DNA from: Chitinophagaceae bacterium UBA4857
Lineage (GTDB): Bacteria; Bacteroidota; Bacteroidia; Chitinophagales; Chitinophagaceae
Length of the DNA: 64,000 nt
NCBI GenBank assembly: GCA_002399735.1
Contig: DHEF01000004.1
Span: 110,010 to 174,009, forward strand
Direction: 5' to 3'
The notes beneath the pieces are model-generated. The model was given only the letters and a program-made list of their open reading frames with translations. It had not been told where the DNA came from and did not search any database. A program made the translations under genes and the position numbers. Within the stretch, counting starts at the first letter, position 1; every line of letters begins with the position of its first letter. Positions 18,018 through 26,993 of this stretch are shown in pieces.

Positions 18018-18797
18018 ATGAGTATGCGACACTTTACTTTTTTATTACTTGTAATATTATCGTCTGTATTAATACAGGCTCAAACGCCTTCCGAAACAAT
18101 AGTGTTTAAAGAGCGGGTGTATAACTTTGGTACCATTAAAGAGGAAAAAGGTAAAGTGTCACATACTTTTGAATTTGAAAACAAAGGAAAATCTGCTGTA
18201 ACAATAACAGATATAAACAGCGGTTGCGGCTGTATTGGGAATGTTGTTTCAAAAAAAACAGTTGCGCCCGGTGCGAAAGGACAGGTAACGGTTACATTCG
18301 ACCCATCGTATAAGGATGGTTTTTTTTCCAAGGAAATTGTTGTAATGAGCAATAATAACCAACAATACAATCGTATTTGGGTGGAAGGAAATATTGTGCC
18401 TTCAGAAAAACCAATTGAAAACGATTACCCATACAATTATGGCGACGGATTGTACCTGCGTTTAGAAGTAATGGCCTTTGGTTATGTTAAAGGAGGCACT
18501 ACTAAAAAAATGGATTTGCATTTTGCCAACAATACCGATAAAGAAATGACACTCAGTTTTGTTGTGGAAGATAATAAAGGAAACTTAGTATATAAAAATC
18601 CGGGAAAAATTGGTGCTAAAGCAAAAGGGATAACAAACTTTAGTTTCTCAATGCCTTATTTAACCAATGATGATATAAATTTTAAAGTATATCCTTTTGT
18701 TAATGGAAAAAAGCTGGCAAAACCTTTACAAGTGCGAGTAATGAGTGAAACCAAGTTTAAAAAGCGTACTACTTCTTCATCAGTTGCTAACAAGTAA
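18018..18797 (+). CDS. DUF1573 secreted protein
   Basis: 259 residues. The signal peptide ends near LIQAQTP. The DUF1573 domain follows (about 30-130): VYNFGTIKEEKGKVSHTFEF, the signature INSGCGCIGNV, and APGAKGQVTVTFDPSYKDG. The remaining half is a second beta-rich domain with no recognised name. DUF1573 proteins are frequent in Bacteroidota envelopes and in PULs but have no established activity; an ASPM/MSP-like immunoglobulin fold is the usual structural guess. The gene follows the previous one by 20 bases and is the last before a strong terminator. Confidence 0.85.
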   Translation: MSMRHFTFLLLVILSSVLIQAQTPSETIVFKERVYNFGTIKEEKGKVSHTFEFENKGKSAVTITDINSGCGCIGNVVSKKTVAPGAKGQVTVTFDPSYKDGFFSKEIVVMSNNNQQYNRIWVEGNIVPSEKPIENDYPYNYGDGLYLRLEVMAFGYVKGGTTKKMDLHFANNTDKEMTLSFVVEDNKGNLVYKNPGKIGAKAKGITNFSFSMPYLTNDDINFKVYPFVNGKKLAKPLQVRVMSETKFKKRTTSSSVANK

Positions 18798-18813
18798 TTG
18801 AAATAACCAATTT

Positions 18814-18864
18814 GGTGTTACAATAAGTTAGTGTGAGACTATTTTATTGTAACACCTTTTTTTT
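18814..18864 (+). terminator. Strong intrinsic terminator closing the susCD operon
   Basis: GGTGTTACAATAA and TTATTGTAACACC are perfect 13-base arms followed by eight T residues. This separates the sensor/import operon from the GH29-GH3 pair. Confidence 0.9.
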
Positions 18865-19184
18865 AGAAATATTAAAAAAAGGGGCATAAAACTTTTTAAA
18901 GTTTTAAAAGTATAATTTTTTCTTGTCGATTCTTCTGCTGAACCATATTATACTGCTCAAAGGCTGGCGGATGGAAGCGGTAGCTGGCCTGGTGTTGACA
19001 GGTGCCCGGCAGGCCACTACAAGCGTACAGCCGCAACTGATGCCGGAATTTGCACTGCAGCCGATAGCCCCAACTTTTTAAACAACTTACTGTTGTTGAT
19101 TAATAAAATGATAGTACGCATCTTTGCTGTTGCGACTGCTGTTTGTAATACCCGATAAAAAAACGAGCTAAAATAATTTACCGT
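18865..19184. other. Gene-free gap with GC-rich block
   Basis: No gene seen. Bases 18960-19075 are GC-richer (GGCTGGCGGATGGAAGCGG, CCGGCAGGCCACTAC) and vaguely resemble the A-type repeats. A promoter for GH29 should lie here, but I cannot point to a convincing box. Confidence 0.4.
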
Positions 19185-20690
19185 ATGATTAAAAAAATAA
19201 TTGTTATTGGTGGTTTGTTGCTTAATGCTGTTAGTAGTGTGCAAGCGCAAAATGAAAAAAATTATGTGTTGTTTAATACCAATGATAGCGATGCGGATAA
19301 AATAAAAAAAGCAGCAAATGTTACGCCATCTAAAAGACAATTACTGTGGCAGCAAATGGAGCTGACCGGCTTTTTACATTTTGGTGTAAATACATTTACA
19401 AATAAAGAATGGGGCGATGGCACGGAAAGCCCGTCCATTTTTAATCCTACTGCCTTAGATGCACGACAATGGGTGCGTGTAAGTAAAGAAGCCGGTATTA
19501 AATTGGTTATACTTACTGCTAAACATCACGATGGGTTTTGTTTATGGCCATCGGCATACACGGAGCATTCAGTTAAAAACAGCCCCTGGAAAAACGGACA
19601 AGGCGATGTAGTGAAAGAAGTAGTCGAAGCATGTAAAGAGTATGGTGTAAAGTTTGGGGTGTACTTATCGCCATGGGATAGAAACTCAAAATTTTTTGGT
19701 GATTCTGCAAAGTATAATGATTACTTTATTAATCAACTAACGGAGTTGTTAAGTAATTATGGCGAAATAAGTGAAGTGTGGTTTGATGGTGCTAATGGCG
19801 AAGGTCCAACGGGTAAAAAACAGTATTACGATTACAACCGTTGGTACACCCATATTAGAAAGTTGCAACCAAAAGCGGTGATTGCAGTAATGGGCCCCGA
19901 TGTTAGATGGGTAGGCACAGAATCGGGCTATGGGAGGGAAACAGAATGGAGTGTACTACCTGCTGATGAAATGGTACAGGAAAAAGTTGCGGCCAACTCT
20001 CAACAAGCTGCCGGTTTTGCACCTATGAATTTAATGGAAGATGATTTAGGCAGCCGTGCAAAAATTGTAAAAGCAAAAAGTTTAGTATGGTATCCGGCAG
20101 AAACAGATGTGTCCATCAGGCCGGGGTGGTTTTATCATCCCGCCGAAGACAGTGTGGTAAAAACACCGGAAAAATTGTTGGATATTTATTTTAGTTCGGT
20201 AGGGCGTAACGGTGTATTGCTATTAAATATTCCGCCGGATAAAAGAGGACTTATTCATGAAGCGGATGTTAAAAGTTTGGTGGAGTGGAAAAAGCTGACT
20301 GATAAAACTTTTGCCAATAATTTATTGCAACATGCTACCATAAAAGCTAAAGGAAAAAAAACAAAAGCGTTGGTCGATGGTAAGTTTAATACATCGTGGA
20401 CAAGCAACACAAATGACGGTACCGCAGTAATTGATTTTACATTTGCAACGCCACAATTGTTTGATGTGTTGATGTTGCAGGAAGATATTACCAAAGGTCA
20501 ACGTATTGAAGATTTTATATTGGAGTATGAAGTAAATGGCGAATGGAAAGTAATTACCGAGGGCACAACCGTGGGTTATAAAAGATTGATACGCTTTACA
20601 CCGGTAACAACAAACCGTGTACGATTATCCATATTGCAAAGCCGTGCAAAACCGGTATTGGCAGAGGTTGGCCTGTACCAACAACCTTAA
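19185..20690 (+). CDS. GH29 alpha-L-fucosidase with C-terminal discoidin-like domain
   Basis: 501 residues with a signal peptide ending VQAQ. The GH29 barrel covers about 45-370: FLHFGVNTFTNKEWGDG, LTAKHHDGFCLWPSAYTEHS, KFGVYLSPWDRNS and the nucleophile motif EVWFDGANGEG, giving Asp201. This motif set is the type usually placed in GH29 subfamily B, which prefers alpha-1,3/1,4-fucose. The last 120 residues (ALVDGKFNTSWTSNTNDG, VIDFTFATPQLFDVLMLQED, RVRLSILQ) look like a discoidin module. It lies 29 bases upstream of the GH3 gene, so the two are co-transcribed. It removes fucose from glycans in the periplasm. Confidence 0.93.
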   Translation: MIKKIIVIGGLLLNAVSSVQAQNEKNYVLFNTNDSDADKIKKAANVTPSKRQLLWQQMELTGFLHFGVNTFTNKEWGDGTESPSIFNPTALDARQWVRVSKEAGIKLVILTAKHHDGFCLWPSAYTEHSVKNSPWKNGQGDVVKEVVEACKEYGVKFGVYLSPWDRNSKFFGDSAKYNDYFINQLTELLSNYGEISEVWFDGANGEGPTGKKQYYDYNRWYTHIRKLQPKAVIAVMGPDVRWVGTESGYGRETEWSVLPADEMVQEKVAANSQQAAGFAPMNLMEDDLGSRAKIVKAKSLVWYPAETDVSIRPGWFYHPAEDSVVKTPEKLLDIYFSSVGRNGVLLLNIPPDKRGLIHEADVKSLVEWKKLTDKTFANNLLQHATIKAKGKKTKALVDGKFNTSWTSNTNDGTAVIDFTFATPQLFDVLMLQEDITKGQRIEDFILEYEVNGEWKVITEGTTVGYKRLIRFTPVTTNRVRLSILQSRAKPVLAEVGLYQQP

Positions 20691-20719
20691 TTATTGTATT
20701 TATAAAAACAAACAGGAGT

Positions 20720-22882
20720 ATGTTGTATTTACGTTTACTTGTTATTATGTTGGTATTAAGTTGTACGGTGCAAGCGCAACAAGTACCGCTTTTTCGTAAC
20801 ACCAACGAACCGCAGGAAAAAAGAGTAGCCGACTTGCTAAGCAAATTAACGCTGGAAGAAAAAATTTCGTTGCTGGGTTATAAAAGCAATGCTATACCAC
20901 GTTTAAATATACCTGCTTACAACTGGTGGAACGAAGCCTTGCATGGTGTAGCCCGTGCAGGTTTGGCAACGGTATTCCCACAAGCCATTGGTATGGCAGC
21001 AACCTTTAATGATAGCTTGGTGCAGGAAGTAGCAGATGCTATTTCTACCGAAGCCAGGGCCAAGTATAATTTATCAACCGCAGCAGGACGCCATATACAA
21101 TACATGGGTTTAACTTTTTGGTCACCCAACGTAAATATTTTTCGTGATCCACGTTGGGGCCGTGGACAAGAAACCTATGGCGAAGATCCATACCTGACGG
21201 CTGCCATGGGTACTGCTTTTGTAAAAGGTTTACAGGGTACCGATCCCCGTTATTTAAAAACGGCTGCTGCTGCCAAACATTTTGCCGTGCACAGTGGTCC
21301 GGAAGCCGGCCGTCATGCATTTAATGCCAAGGCTGATGAAAAAGATATGCGTGAAACTTATTTATACGCATTTAAAAAACTGGTGGATGCAGGTGTGGAA
21401 TCTGTTATGTGCGCATACAACCGTTTAAACGATGAACCTTGTTGCACCAGCAACGAGTTGCTACAAAAAATTTTACGCACCGAGTGGAAATTTAAAGGCC
21501 ATGTTGTTACAGACTGTGGTGCGATTGATGACATTGTTAACTTTCATAAATTAACCGACAGCAAACCACAGGCTGCTGCCGATGCAGTAAAAGCCGGTGT
21601 AAATTTAGATTGCTCAAACCTGTTGCAAAATCATTTAGCCGATGCGTTGAAGCAGGGTTTACTAACAGCAAAAGATATTGACTCGGCACTTGTTGGTTTA
21701 TTTCGTACACAAATGCGTTTAGGTTTTTTTGACAAACCTGAACAAAATGTGTATGGTAAATTAGGTGCAGAAAGTGTACATACTGCTAAACATATTCAAC
21801 TGGCACGTAAAGTGGCGCAGCAGAGTATGGTGTTAATGAAAAACGATAAAAATCTGTTACCGCTTGATATGAAAAAGTATGGTTCCATTATGGTGTTGGG
21901 TGCAAACGCCGGTGCTATGGATCCAATGGTGGCTAACTATCATGGCATGTCAGGCAATATAGTTACCGTTGCCGAAGGTATTACACAGGCCGCTGGTCCT
22001 GCTGTTGCTGTGCAGTACGATCAGGGTAGCGATTTTGCCGATACTACACGTTTTGGTGGCATTTGGGCCGCAGGGGAGAGTGATATTGCCATTGCCGTTA
22101 TTGGTTTAACACCGGTGTACGAAGGCGAAGAAGGCGATGCTTTTTTAGCCGCTAATGGTGGCGATAAGTTATCGTTGGAGTTGCCAGCTGCACATATTGC
22201 CATGTTAAAAGAATTGCGTAAAAAAAACAAACCCGTTGTAGTGGTGGTTACGGCTGGTAGCAATGTAAACATTAAAGCCATCGAGCCTTATGCCGATGCT
22301 ATTATTTTAGCATGGTATCCCGGTGAGCAAGGTGGTCACGCCGTGGCCGATGTATTGTTTGGTGCTGTATCGCCTGCAGGTCGTTTACCGGTTACATTTT
22401 ATGAATCGCTAAACAACCTGCCCGATTATTCCAGCTACGATATGAAAGACAGAACCTATCGTTATTACAAAGGCAACGTACAATATCCTTTTGGCTTTGG
22501 TTTAAGTTATACCAGCTTTAAATATAACTGGAATACACAGCCCGTTATCGCACCACGTTCAACAAAAGACAGTATAAAACTAATTGTAAAAATTGCCAAC
22601 ACCGGTAATTACAATGCCGATGAAGTAGCGCAGTTATACATTCAATACCCGGATATTGACAGAATGCCTGTGCAAGAATTAAAAGCATTTCGTCGGATAC
22701 ATATAACAAATGGAAACGAAAATATTGTTGAGTTTGTTATACCGTTAAGCGAGTTGCAAAAATGGGATTTAAAAGAAAGCAAATGGAAACTTTATCCCGG
22801 CAATTATAACATACAAATAGGTAGCCACTCTCGTAACATACAATTAGAAACAAGCTTTACCATCAAAAAGAACCTGAAGTAA
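20720..22882 (+). CDS. GH3 glycosidase, beta-xylosidase/beta-glucosidase type
   Basis: 720 residues with signal peptide MLYLRLLVIMLVLSCTVQAQ. Domains: GH3 N-terminal barrel (about 35-330), GH3 C-terminal sandwich (about 380-600), and a fibronectin-III-like end (about 635-710). The nucleophile is Asp265 in GHVVTDCGAID. The surrounding EPCCTSNELLQKILR and DPRWGRGQETYGEDPYLT are the pattern seen in xylan beta-xylosidase-like GH3 proteins. Substrate cannot be fixed from sequence: beta-xylose, beta-glucose and beta-1,2-xylose on N-glycans are all possible. The companion fucosidase and GH18 gene make a glycoconjugate substrate plausible. Confidence 0.93.
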   Translation: MLYLRLLVIMLVLSCTVQAQQVPLFRNTNEPQEKRVADLLSKLTLEEKISLLGYKSNAIPRLNIPAYNWWNEALHGVARAGLATVFPQAIGMAATFNDSLVQEVADAISTEARAKYNLSTAAGRHIQYMGLTFWSPNVNIFRDPRWGRGQETYGEDPYLTAAMGTAFVKGLQGTDPRYLKTAAAAKHFAVHSGPEAGRHAFNAKADEKDMRETYLYAFKKLVDAGVESVMCAYNRLNDEPCCTSNELLQKILRTEWKFKGHVVTDCGAIDDIVNFHKLTDSKPQAAADAVKAGVNLDCSNLLQNHLADALKQGLLTAKDIDSALVGLFRTQMRLGFFDKPEQNVYGKLGAESVHTAKHIQLARKVAQQSMVLMKNDKNLLPLDMKKYGSIMVLGANAGAMDPMVANYHGMSGNIVTVAEGITQAAGPAVAVQYDQGSDFADTTRFGGIWAAGESDIAIAVIGLTPVYEGEEGDAFLAANGGDKLSLELPAAHIAMLKELRKKNKPVVVVVTAGSNVNIKAIEPYADAIILAWYPGEQGGHAVADVLFGAVSPAGRLPVTFYESLNNLPDYSSYDMKDRTYRYYKGNVQYPFGFGLSYTSFKYNWNTQPVIAPRSTKDSIKLIVKIANTGNYNADEVAQLYIQYPDIDRMPVQELKAFRRIHITNGNENIVEFVIPLSELQKWDLKESKWKLYPGNYNIQIGSHSRNIQLETSFTIKKNLK

Positions 22883-22902
22883 AATGTTTTTTTATTTTGT
22901 TA

Positions 22903-22968
22903 CCGGCTGTAGTAACACAGATAATCGTCCCTTGCGTCGCACTCTTGTACTGCATAACATTAATCAGC
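22903..22968. repeat. Dispersed intergenic repeat, B type
   Basis: It contains ACCGGCTGTAGTAACACAGA and TCGTCCCTTGCGTCGCACTC, found in similar form near 27.6 kb, 54.95 kb and 58.25 kb. Confidence 0.55.
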
Positions 22969-22970
22969 AT

Positions 22971-23011
22971 AACAAAGCCGCATTACCAATGAGTATTGCG
23001 GCTTTGTTTAT
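22971..23011 (+). terminator. Terminator after the GH3 gene
   Basis: AACAAAGCCGCA and TTGCGGCTTTGTT pair around a short loop, followed by TTATT. It is the expected end of the GH29-GH3 transcript. Confidence 0.75.
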
Positions 23012-23065
23012 TAAAAATGATTTTTTTAATTCTTAGCAATAACAAAAACTAGCTAATCTCCAACA

Positions 23066-23171
23066 GCGTCTGCATAAGCCGCATTTTTTGGTTCGGTACT
23101 GTCGTAGGCAGTATTCAAAAAATGCGCAGCCAATTTTTTGAAAGAAGCAAAATCAGCGGCGTTGCAGACGC
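23066..23171. repeat. Nested imperfect palindrome
   Basis: The outer arms are GCGTCTGC (23066-23073) and GCAGACGC (23164-23171). The inner arms are CGCATTTTTTG (23080-23090) and CAAAAAATGCG (23116-23126). Non-coding. Confidence 0.55.
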
Positions 23172-23242
23172 GAAGCCGTCGGCTCGAGACAAAAACTCCA
23201 ATTAAAGTATAGCTGGAAAAGTACATGACAGCCTCAAATTTT

Positions 23243-23320
23243 TTGTCACCCTGAGCTTGACGAAGGGCTACGCAGCATAATAAAAACTCCTACAGGGCTT
23301 CGTCAAGCTCAGCCTGACAA
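23243..23320. repeat. Inverted-repeat element, CTGAGCTTGACGAAG family, copy 1
   Basis: The left arm TTGTCACCCTGAGCTTGACG, continuing AAGGGCT, pairs with a right arm ending CAAGCTCAGCCTGACAA. Copies 2 and 3 are at 40.2 and 51.2 kb. No gene lies between 23012 and 23410. Confidence 0.75.
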
Positions 23321-23410
23321 TATTCTTGTCATTTTAACGAACATGATTTCTCTTTAATTTGCGCCTCAGTCTTACAGTTTCACTTACGGTTTTTAAATCC
23401 GTTATAATAA

Positions 23411-23791
23411 CTACTCACCTGGCGGAGAATACTTCACAATATCAATCCCAATTCCATTCGGATCAACAATAGCAAAATGCCTGTCACCCCAAGGCTCATC
23501 CCTAATGGCAATTTCAATCGCTATTTTCTTTTCCTGTATGTCGGCATACAGTTTATCTACATCATTTACTTCAATAGTCAAATACATCCCCTGGTTTAAA
23601 AAAGGCTTTTGAAAAATTGTCTGCTGGCTAGGGTGATTGGGCAATAAAAAACTTATCTCTGCACGCTTGTCTGGCGTATGTAGTAATAAATAAAATTCAT
23701 TTTCAAAGCTCACTCCAAAGCCAAGTACATCTGTGTAAAAAGCTTTAGTTTCAGCTATTTTTTCTGTAATAATTCCGGCATTAAGTTTCAT
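23411..23791 (-). CDS. VOC-family (glyoxalase/bleomycin-resistance fold) protein
   Basis: 126 residues with the paired beta-alpha-beta-beta-beta layout of the vicinal oxygen chelate fold. The first module reads ITEKIAETKAFYTDVLGFGV and YLLLHTPDKRAEISFLLPNH. The second reads MYLTIEVNDVDKLYADIQEK and EPWGDRHFAIVDPNGIGIDI. The N-terminal metal His of true glyoxalases is not obvious, so the catalytic activity is open. It lies about 160 bases downstream of the AraC gene on the same strand and could be part of that transcript. Confidence 0.85.
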   Translation of the reverse strand: MKLNAGIITEKIAETKAFYTDVLGFGVSFENEFYLLLHTPDKRAEISFLLPNHPSQQTIFQKPFLNQGMYLTIEVNDVDKLYADIQEKKIAIEIAIRDEPWGDRHFAIVDPNGIGIDIVKYSPPGE

Positions 23792-23948
23792 GTTATTTGT
23801 TTTATTGTCAGATAAGTTATTTTGCGAGCAACTTTATGTCATACAGCAAAATACTGTAAGAGCTATAAACAATCGCCTCATAGTTGTGTAGTTTATACCA
23901 CAAAGCTCATGTAAAACCCAAATAAAACATTGTAAAAATCGGACATAA

Positions 23949-24764
23949 TTATCTGCTAAAAGCCTTGGCAGGTGTTACGCCATAAAAGTTTTTGAACTCT
24001 TTAATAAAATGCGCCTGATCGTAGTAGCCAACATCAAAAAAAAGTTTGTTTTGCCGTAAACTTTGTGTGGAAGGTTTGGCCCTTAATATATTTTGGAACC
24101 TGACTACTTTGCTAAAAGTTTTTGGTGTATCGCCAATATAATATTCAAATAATCTGCGCAATTGCCGCTGGCTGATACCGGTGTTTAAATCATTTTCAAT
24201 ATCAACAACTCCGTATTTTTTTAGTATTACATCAATCGCTTCATACAAACGGCTGTCGTTATTAAAAGGGGTATTGTTGGTAAGGTGTAGAAAGTAATTG
24301 TCTAATTCGTTAACAATATTTACCGCACTCATTTCGCTTTGTATATGGCTGCTAATGAATTCAGATAAATCAGGCACAACAGATTGTAAATGCTCAAAAC
24401 GGTTACTTAATAAAATAGCATTTACATGAAATAACTGCGGAAATATAGTAGGCAGAAAACGAATACCGAAGTAGTTGAAATTATTTGCTAAAGGAAACTC
24501 GGTAAATTTTCTACAAAAACCCATTACAAAATTTTCGGCCGTATTGTTTAATTCAAAAAACACGTCAATACAGCCATCTGCCACTACACGGTAATTAAAC
24601 TGCGCTGTTAAAGGTTCTTTGGTTTGCAATTGCCAGTAACAATAAATATAATTTTGTATATCTGTGTGTGGTAAATACTCTGTATAAGAAACATTTTCAC
24701 CAGCCTTTTTTACCGTTGGCTGAATGGGCGTGTAAAAAGATCGTATGTTACCAATAAATTTCAA
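23949..24764 (-). CDS. AraC-family transcriptional regulator
   Basis: 271 residues. The N-terminal sensor-like domain begins YTEYLPHTDIQNYIYCYWQL. The C-terminal AraC helix-turn-helix (about 165-265) has GISQRQLRRLFEYYIGDTPK and LFFDVGYYDQAHFIKEFKNF YGVTP, the second-helix signature of the family (shown in two parts). It lies 28 bases after the PhnD-like gene on the same strand, so the two are probably co-transcribed. The ligand and targets are unknown. Confidence 0.88.
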   Translation of the reverse strand: MKFIGNIRSFYTPIQPTVKKAGENVSYTEYLPHTDIQNYIYCYWQLQTKEPLTAQFNYRVVADGCIDVFFELNNTAENFVMGFCRKFTEFPLANNFNYFGIRFLPTIFPQLFHVNAILLSNRFEHLQSVVPDLSEFISSHIQSEMSAVNIVNELDNYFLHLTNNTPFNNDSRLYEAIDVILKKYGVVDIENDLNTGISQRQLRRLFEYYIGDTPKTFSKVVRFQNILRAKPSTQSLRQNKLFFDVGYYDQAHFIKEFKNFYGVTPAKAFSR

Positions 24765-24792
24765 GTTATGTTGCTAATAACGGAAGTTACAT

Positions 24793-25692
24793 CTATTCTA
24801 TTAGTTGCCAAAGCTGTTCATTATTGCCAAACATTTTTCTAAAGGCATCGTAATCCTTATCGGCTACTTTTTTAAAAGCAACAGCCTGTTTAAACTCAGT
24901 CCATCCTGCACAAAAGTTCTTAAAAATATCAGGAGCATTTTTATGTAATTGCAATAACTCTTTTGTAAAGGTTTGTGTTATTTTTTTATTCAAATTTTTC
25001 TTATAAACAATAGGGCCTAATGGAATATTATTGAAAGAATCAAGCACCGTTACCTTACTGTCAAACGGTGCATATTTTCTCACACTATCAATTTCAGCAC
25101 AGCCACAACCGCCTATACCATTGGGTATATTCATAATGTCCTCCGCTACTTTTCTGTGTGAACCAAGATAGTTTATGGTAAAGTTTTTTTCCGGTGTAGG
25201 TATGTTATTGTCATTTAATAAAAGCCTGGGAACAAGATTGCCCGATGTGGAAGATTGATTAACCAACGATAGCGAAAACTTATTAGGTTGTTTACTCAGC
25301 TCCGCAATTTTTGTAATACCGGTTTCTTTATTAGCAATCAGGCAGCCTGCATAATTTGTTGTTACCGTATTACCCATATCAAGGTTTATAATGGGTATAG
25401 CAACACCCGGGTTATTGCGTTGCAATGTTAAATAACCCGATGTATTCATCATAGCAAAATCAACACTATCGTTTATTATAGCACTAATTAAACCTTGTAC
25501 GGTAGGGTAGCTAACAGCAATAATGGTATGCCCTGTTTTTTGGGATAGGTATTCGGCTAATGGAGTAAGGTTCTGCAAACGGTTATTAGTAGCATAAGTA
25601 TAAGTTGCTAAAACTAATTTCTTTTGCTGTGCATTCAGTTGTACTATACTTGCTGTCAAAAGCAGTAGGAGTAGCGTAATTTTTTTCATCAC
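24793..25692 (-). CDS. PhnD/SsuA-like periplasmic substrate-binding protein
   Basis: 299 residues. The signal peptide MKKITLLLLLLTASIVQLNA precedes the periplasmic-binding-protein type 2 fold of the PhnD family: LATYTYATNNRLQNLTPLAE, LISAIINDSVDFAMMNTSGY and NQSSTSGNLVPRLLL. Family members bind phosphonates, phosphite or other small anions for ABC uptake. No permease or ATPase gene is nearby, so here the protein may act as a sensor or work with a distant transporter. The cysteine pair GGCGCAEID is unusual for the family. It is upstream of and close to the AraC gene. Confidence 0.85.
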   Translation of the reverse strand: MMKKITLLLLLLTASIVQLNAQQKKLVLATYTYATNNRLQNLTPLAEYLSQKTGHTIIAVSYPTVQGLISAIINDSVDFAMMNTSGYLTLQRNNPGVAIPIINLDMGNTVTTNYAGCLIANKETGITKIAELSKQPNKFSLSLVNQSSTSGNLVPRLLLNDNNIPTPEKNFTINYLGSHRKVAEDIMNIPNGIGGCGCAEIDSVRKYAPFDSKVTVLDSFNNIPLGPIVYKKNLNKKITQTFTKELLQLHKNAPDIFKNFCAGWTEFKQAVAFKKVADKDYDAFRKMFGNNEQLWQLIE

Positions 25693-25800
25693 CCAATTTA
25701 CTTTAATATAATTGTGCTATTAGCCATAACTATTTTAATTGTATCATAAAATGCCTAACGGTTTAATATTGTTATTAACGGCTTGCGTCAGTATCAGGCA

Positions 25801-26856
25801 TTATTTAGATAATCTCTTCCTGATAGGCCTGTCATAATATTTCATAGCCAAGTAAGCTACTAATAGCTGCACCGCTATTAAACTTACTACCACCAACGTT
25901 AATGTACTGTTTGATGGAGTGGCACTAGCGTAATAAGCTCCAAAGCCCCATAACACAAAGTAGTGAGTAATATATAACGGGTAGGAAATATTGCCCGATA
26001 ATTTACAAATATTTTCATGCTTTGGTGATAGCGAACTACCTGCACCCAAGGCAATTAAAAAAGGAAAATAAATCAGTACAATTAAAGGCTCAACAATCCA
26101 GTTGGAAGCTTCACGGTAGGGTGATAAAAACGCAAGCACCAGTAAAACAGCTAAACCAACAAAACCAATCTTGTTTTTAATAAATAATTGGTAACGCATA
26201 ATACACATACCTGCTAAAAACGAGAATATCATTCTGGCGCCACCGTGCCAGAATGTATCACCGTTCCAACCACCCACTAAAGATCCTGCTGTGTAAGTAA
26301 TGTACACAATAAAACCTGCACTTATAACTGCTAACAGTAATAACCGTTTTCTATGTAGCCTTACTAAAATTAAAGCGTAAATAATATTGGCTACATACTC
26401 CCAAAACAGCGACCAACTTGGCGCATTTAATCCAAACAAATTAAAATACCTGTCTTCCATTACAGGGTAGGGAATCAGTAGAGCGGAGGTAATGAATAGC
26501 AAGAAAATTTGTACAAAACTATAACCGGATGCCGCATTACTAAACGGATCAAACAAAAAGGCCAGCAAGCCCAATACCGTACCTAACAAAACAAGCGGAT
26601 GCAAACGTTTAAGCCGCTGTTTGTAAAAAGTTGACAGGCTCATTTTTTTCATGCGGTCATCATAGGCATAGGCCACCACAAAGCCCGAAAGGCAGAAGAA
26701 AAAATCTACCGCCAGGTAACCATGCGCAATAATGTTTTTAGAAAAATCAGTAATAATTACTTCCATAAAATGGAAGACAACAATCGCCAAAGCCGCCACA
26801 CCACGCAATCCATCTAAAATTAAAAAATGTTTTTTAGCGGCATAATTAGGTGCCAT
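25801..26856 (-). CDS. Membrane acyltransferase, AT3 (acyltransferase 3) family
   Basis: 351 residues with about ten membrane helices. The hallmark start is KHFLILDGLRGVAALAIVVF followed by His-Phe (the catalytic-site R/H pair RGVAALAIVVFH), then AHGYLAVDFFFCLSGFVVAY. The family transfers acetyl or other acyl groups to extracytoplasmic sugars or lipids. The target cannot be read from sequence. It lies about 140 bases downstream of a hexapeptide acetyltransferase gene on the same strand, which suggests a shared role in surface carbohydrate modification, but no glycosyltransferases are near. Confidence 0.9.
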   Translation of the reverse strand: MAPNYAAKKHFLILDGLRGVAALAIVVFHFMEVIITDFSKNIIAHGYLAVDFFFCLSGFVVAYAYDDRMKKMSLSTFYKQRLKRLHPLVLLGTVLGLLAFLFDPFSNAASGYSFVQIFLLFITSALLIPYPVMEDRYFNLFGLNAPSWSLFWEYVANIIYALILVRLHRKRLLLLAVISAGFIVYITYTAGSLVGGWNGDTFWHGGARMIFSFLAGMCIMRYQLFIKNKIGFVGLAVLLVLAFLSPYREASNWIVEPLIVLIYFPFLIALGAGSSLSPKHENICKLSGNISYPLYITHYFVLWGFGAYYASATPSNSTLTLVVVSLIAVQLLVAYLAMKYYDRPIRKRLSK

Positions 26857-26993
26857 GGCATTGCTTGTTTTTGTAACGTTAATTTATGTTCAAGAATAGG
26901 CTTTTTTACTCACTTCAACAAGCAAAGTAGTTGGTCTTTTCAGGTGCATTAATTGATGGTCATAAAATATAAATAATATTAATAAAGCCCCAC

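Noticed and set aside
19017..19340. Minus-strand 107-codon frame over the GH29 start
   Set aside because: It overlaps the GH29 signal-peptide region antisense and is poly-Phe/Asn rich; likely non-coding.
24793..25692. A phosphonate ABC transporter operon
   Set aside because: Only the binding protein is present; no PhnC/PhnE-type ATPase or permease lies in the window.
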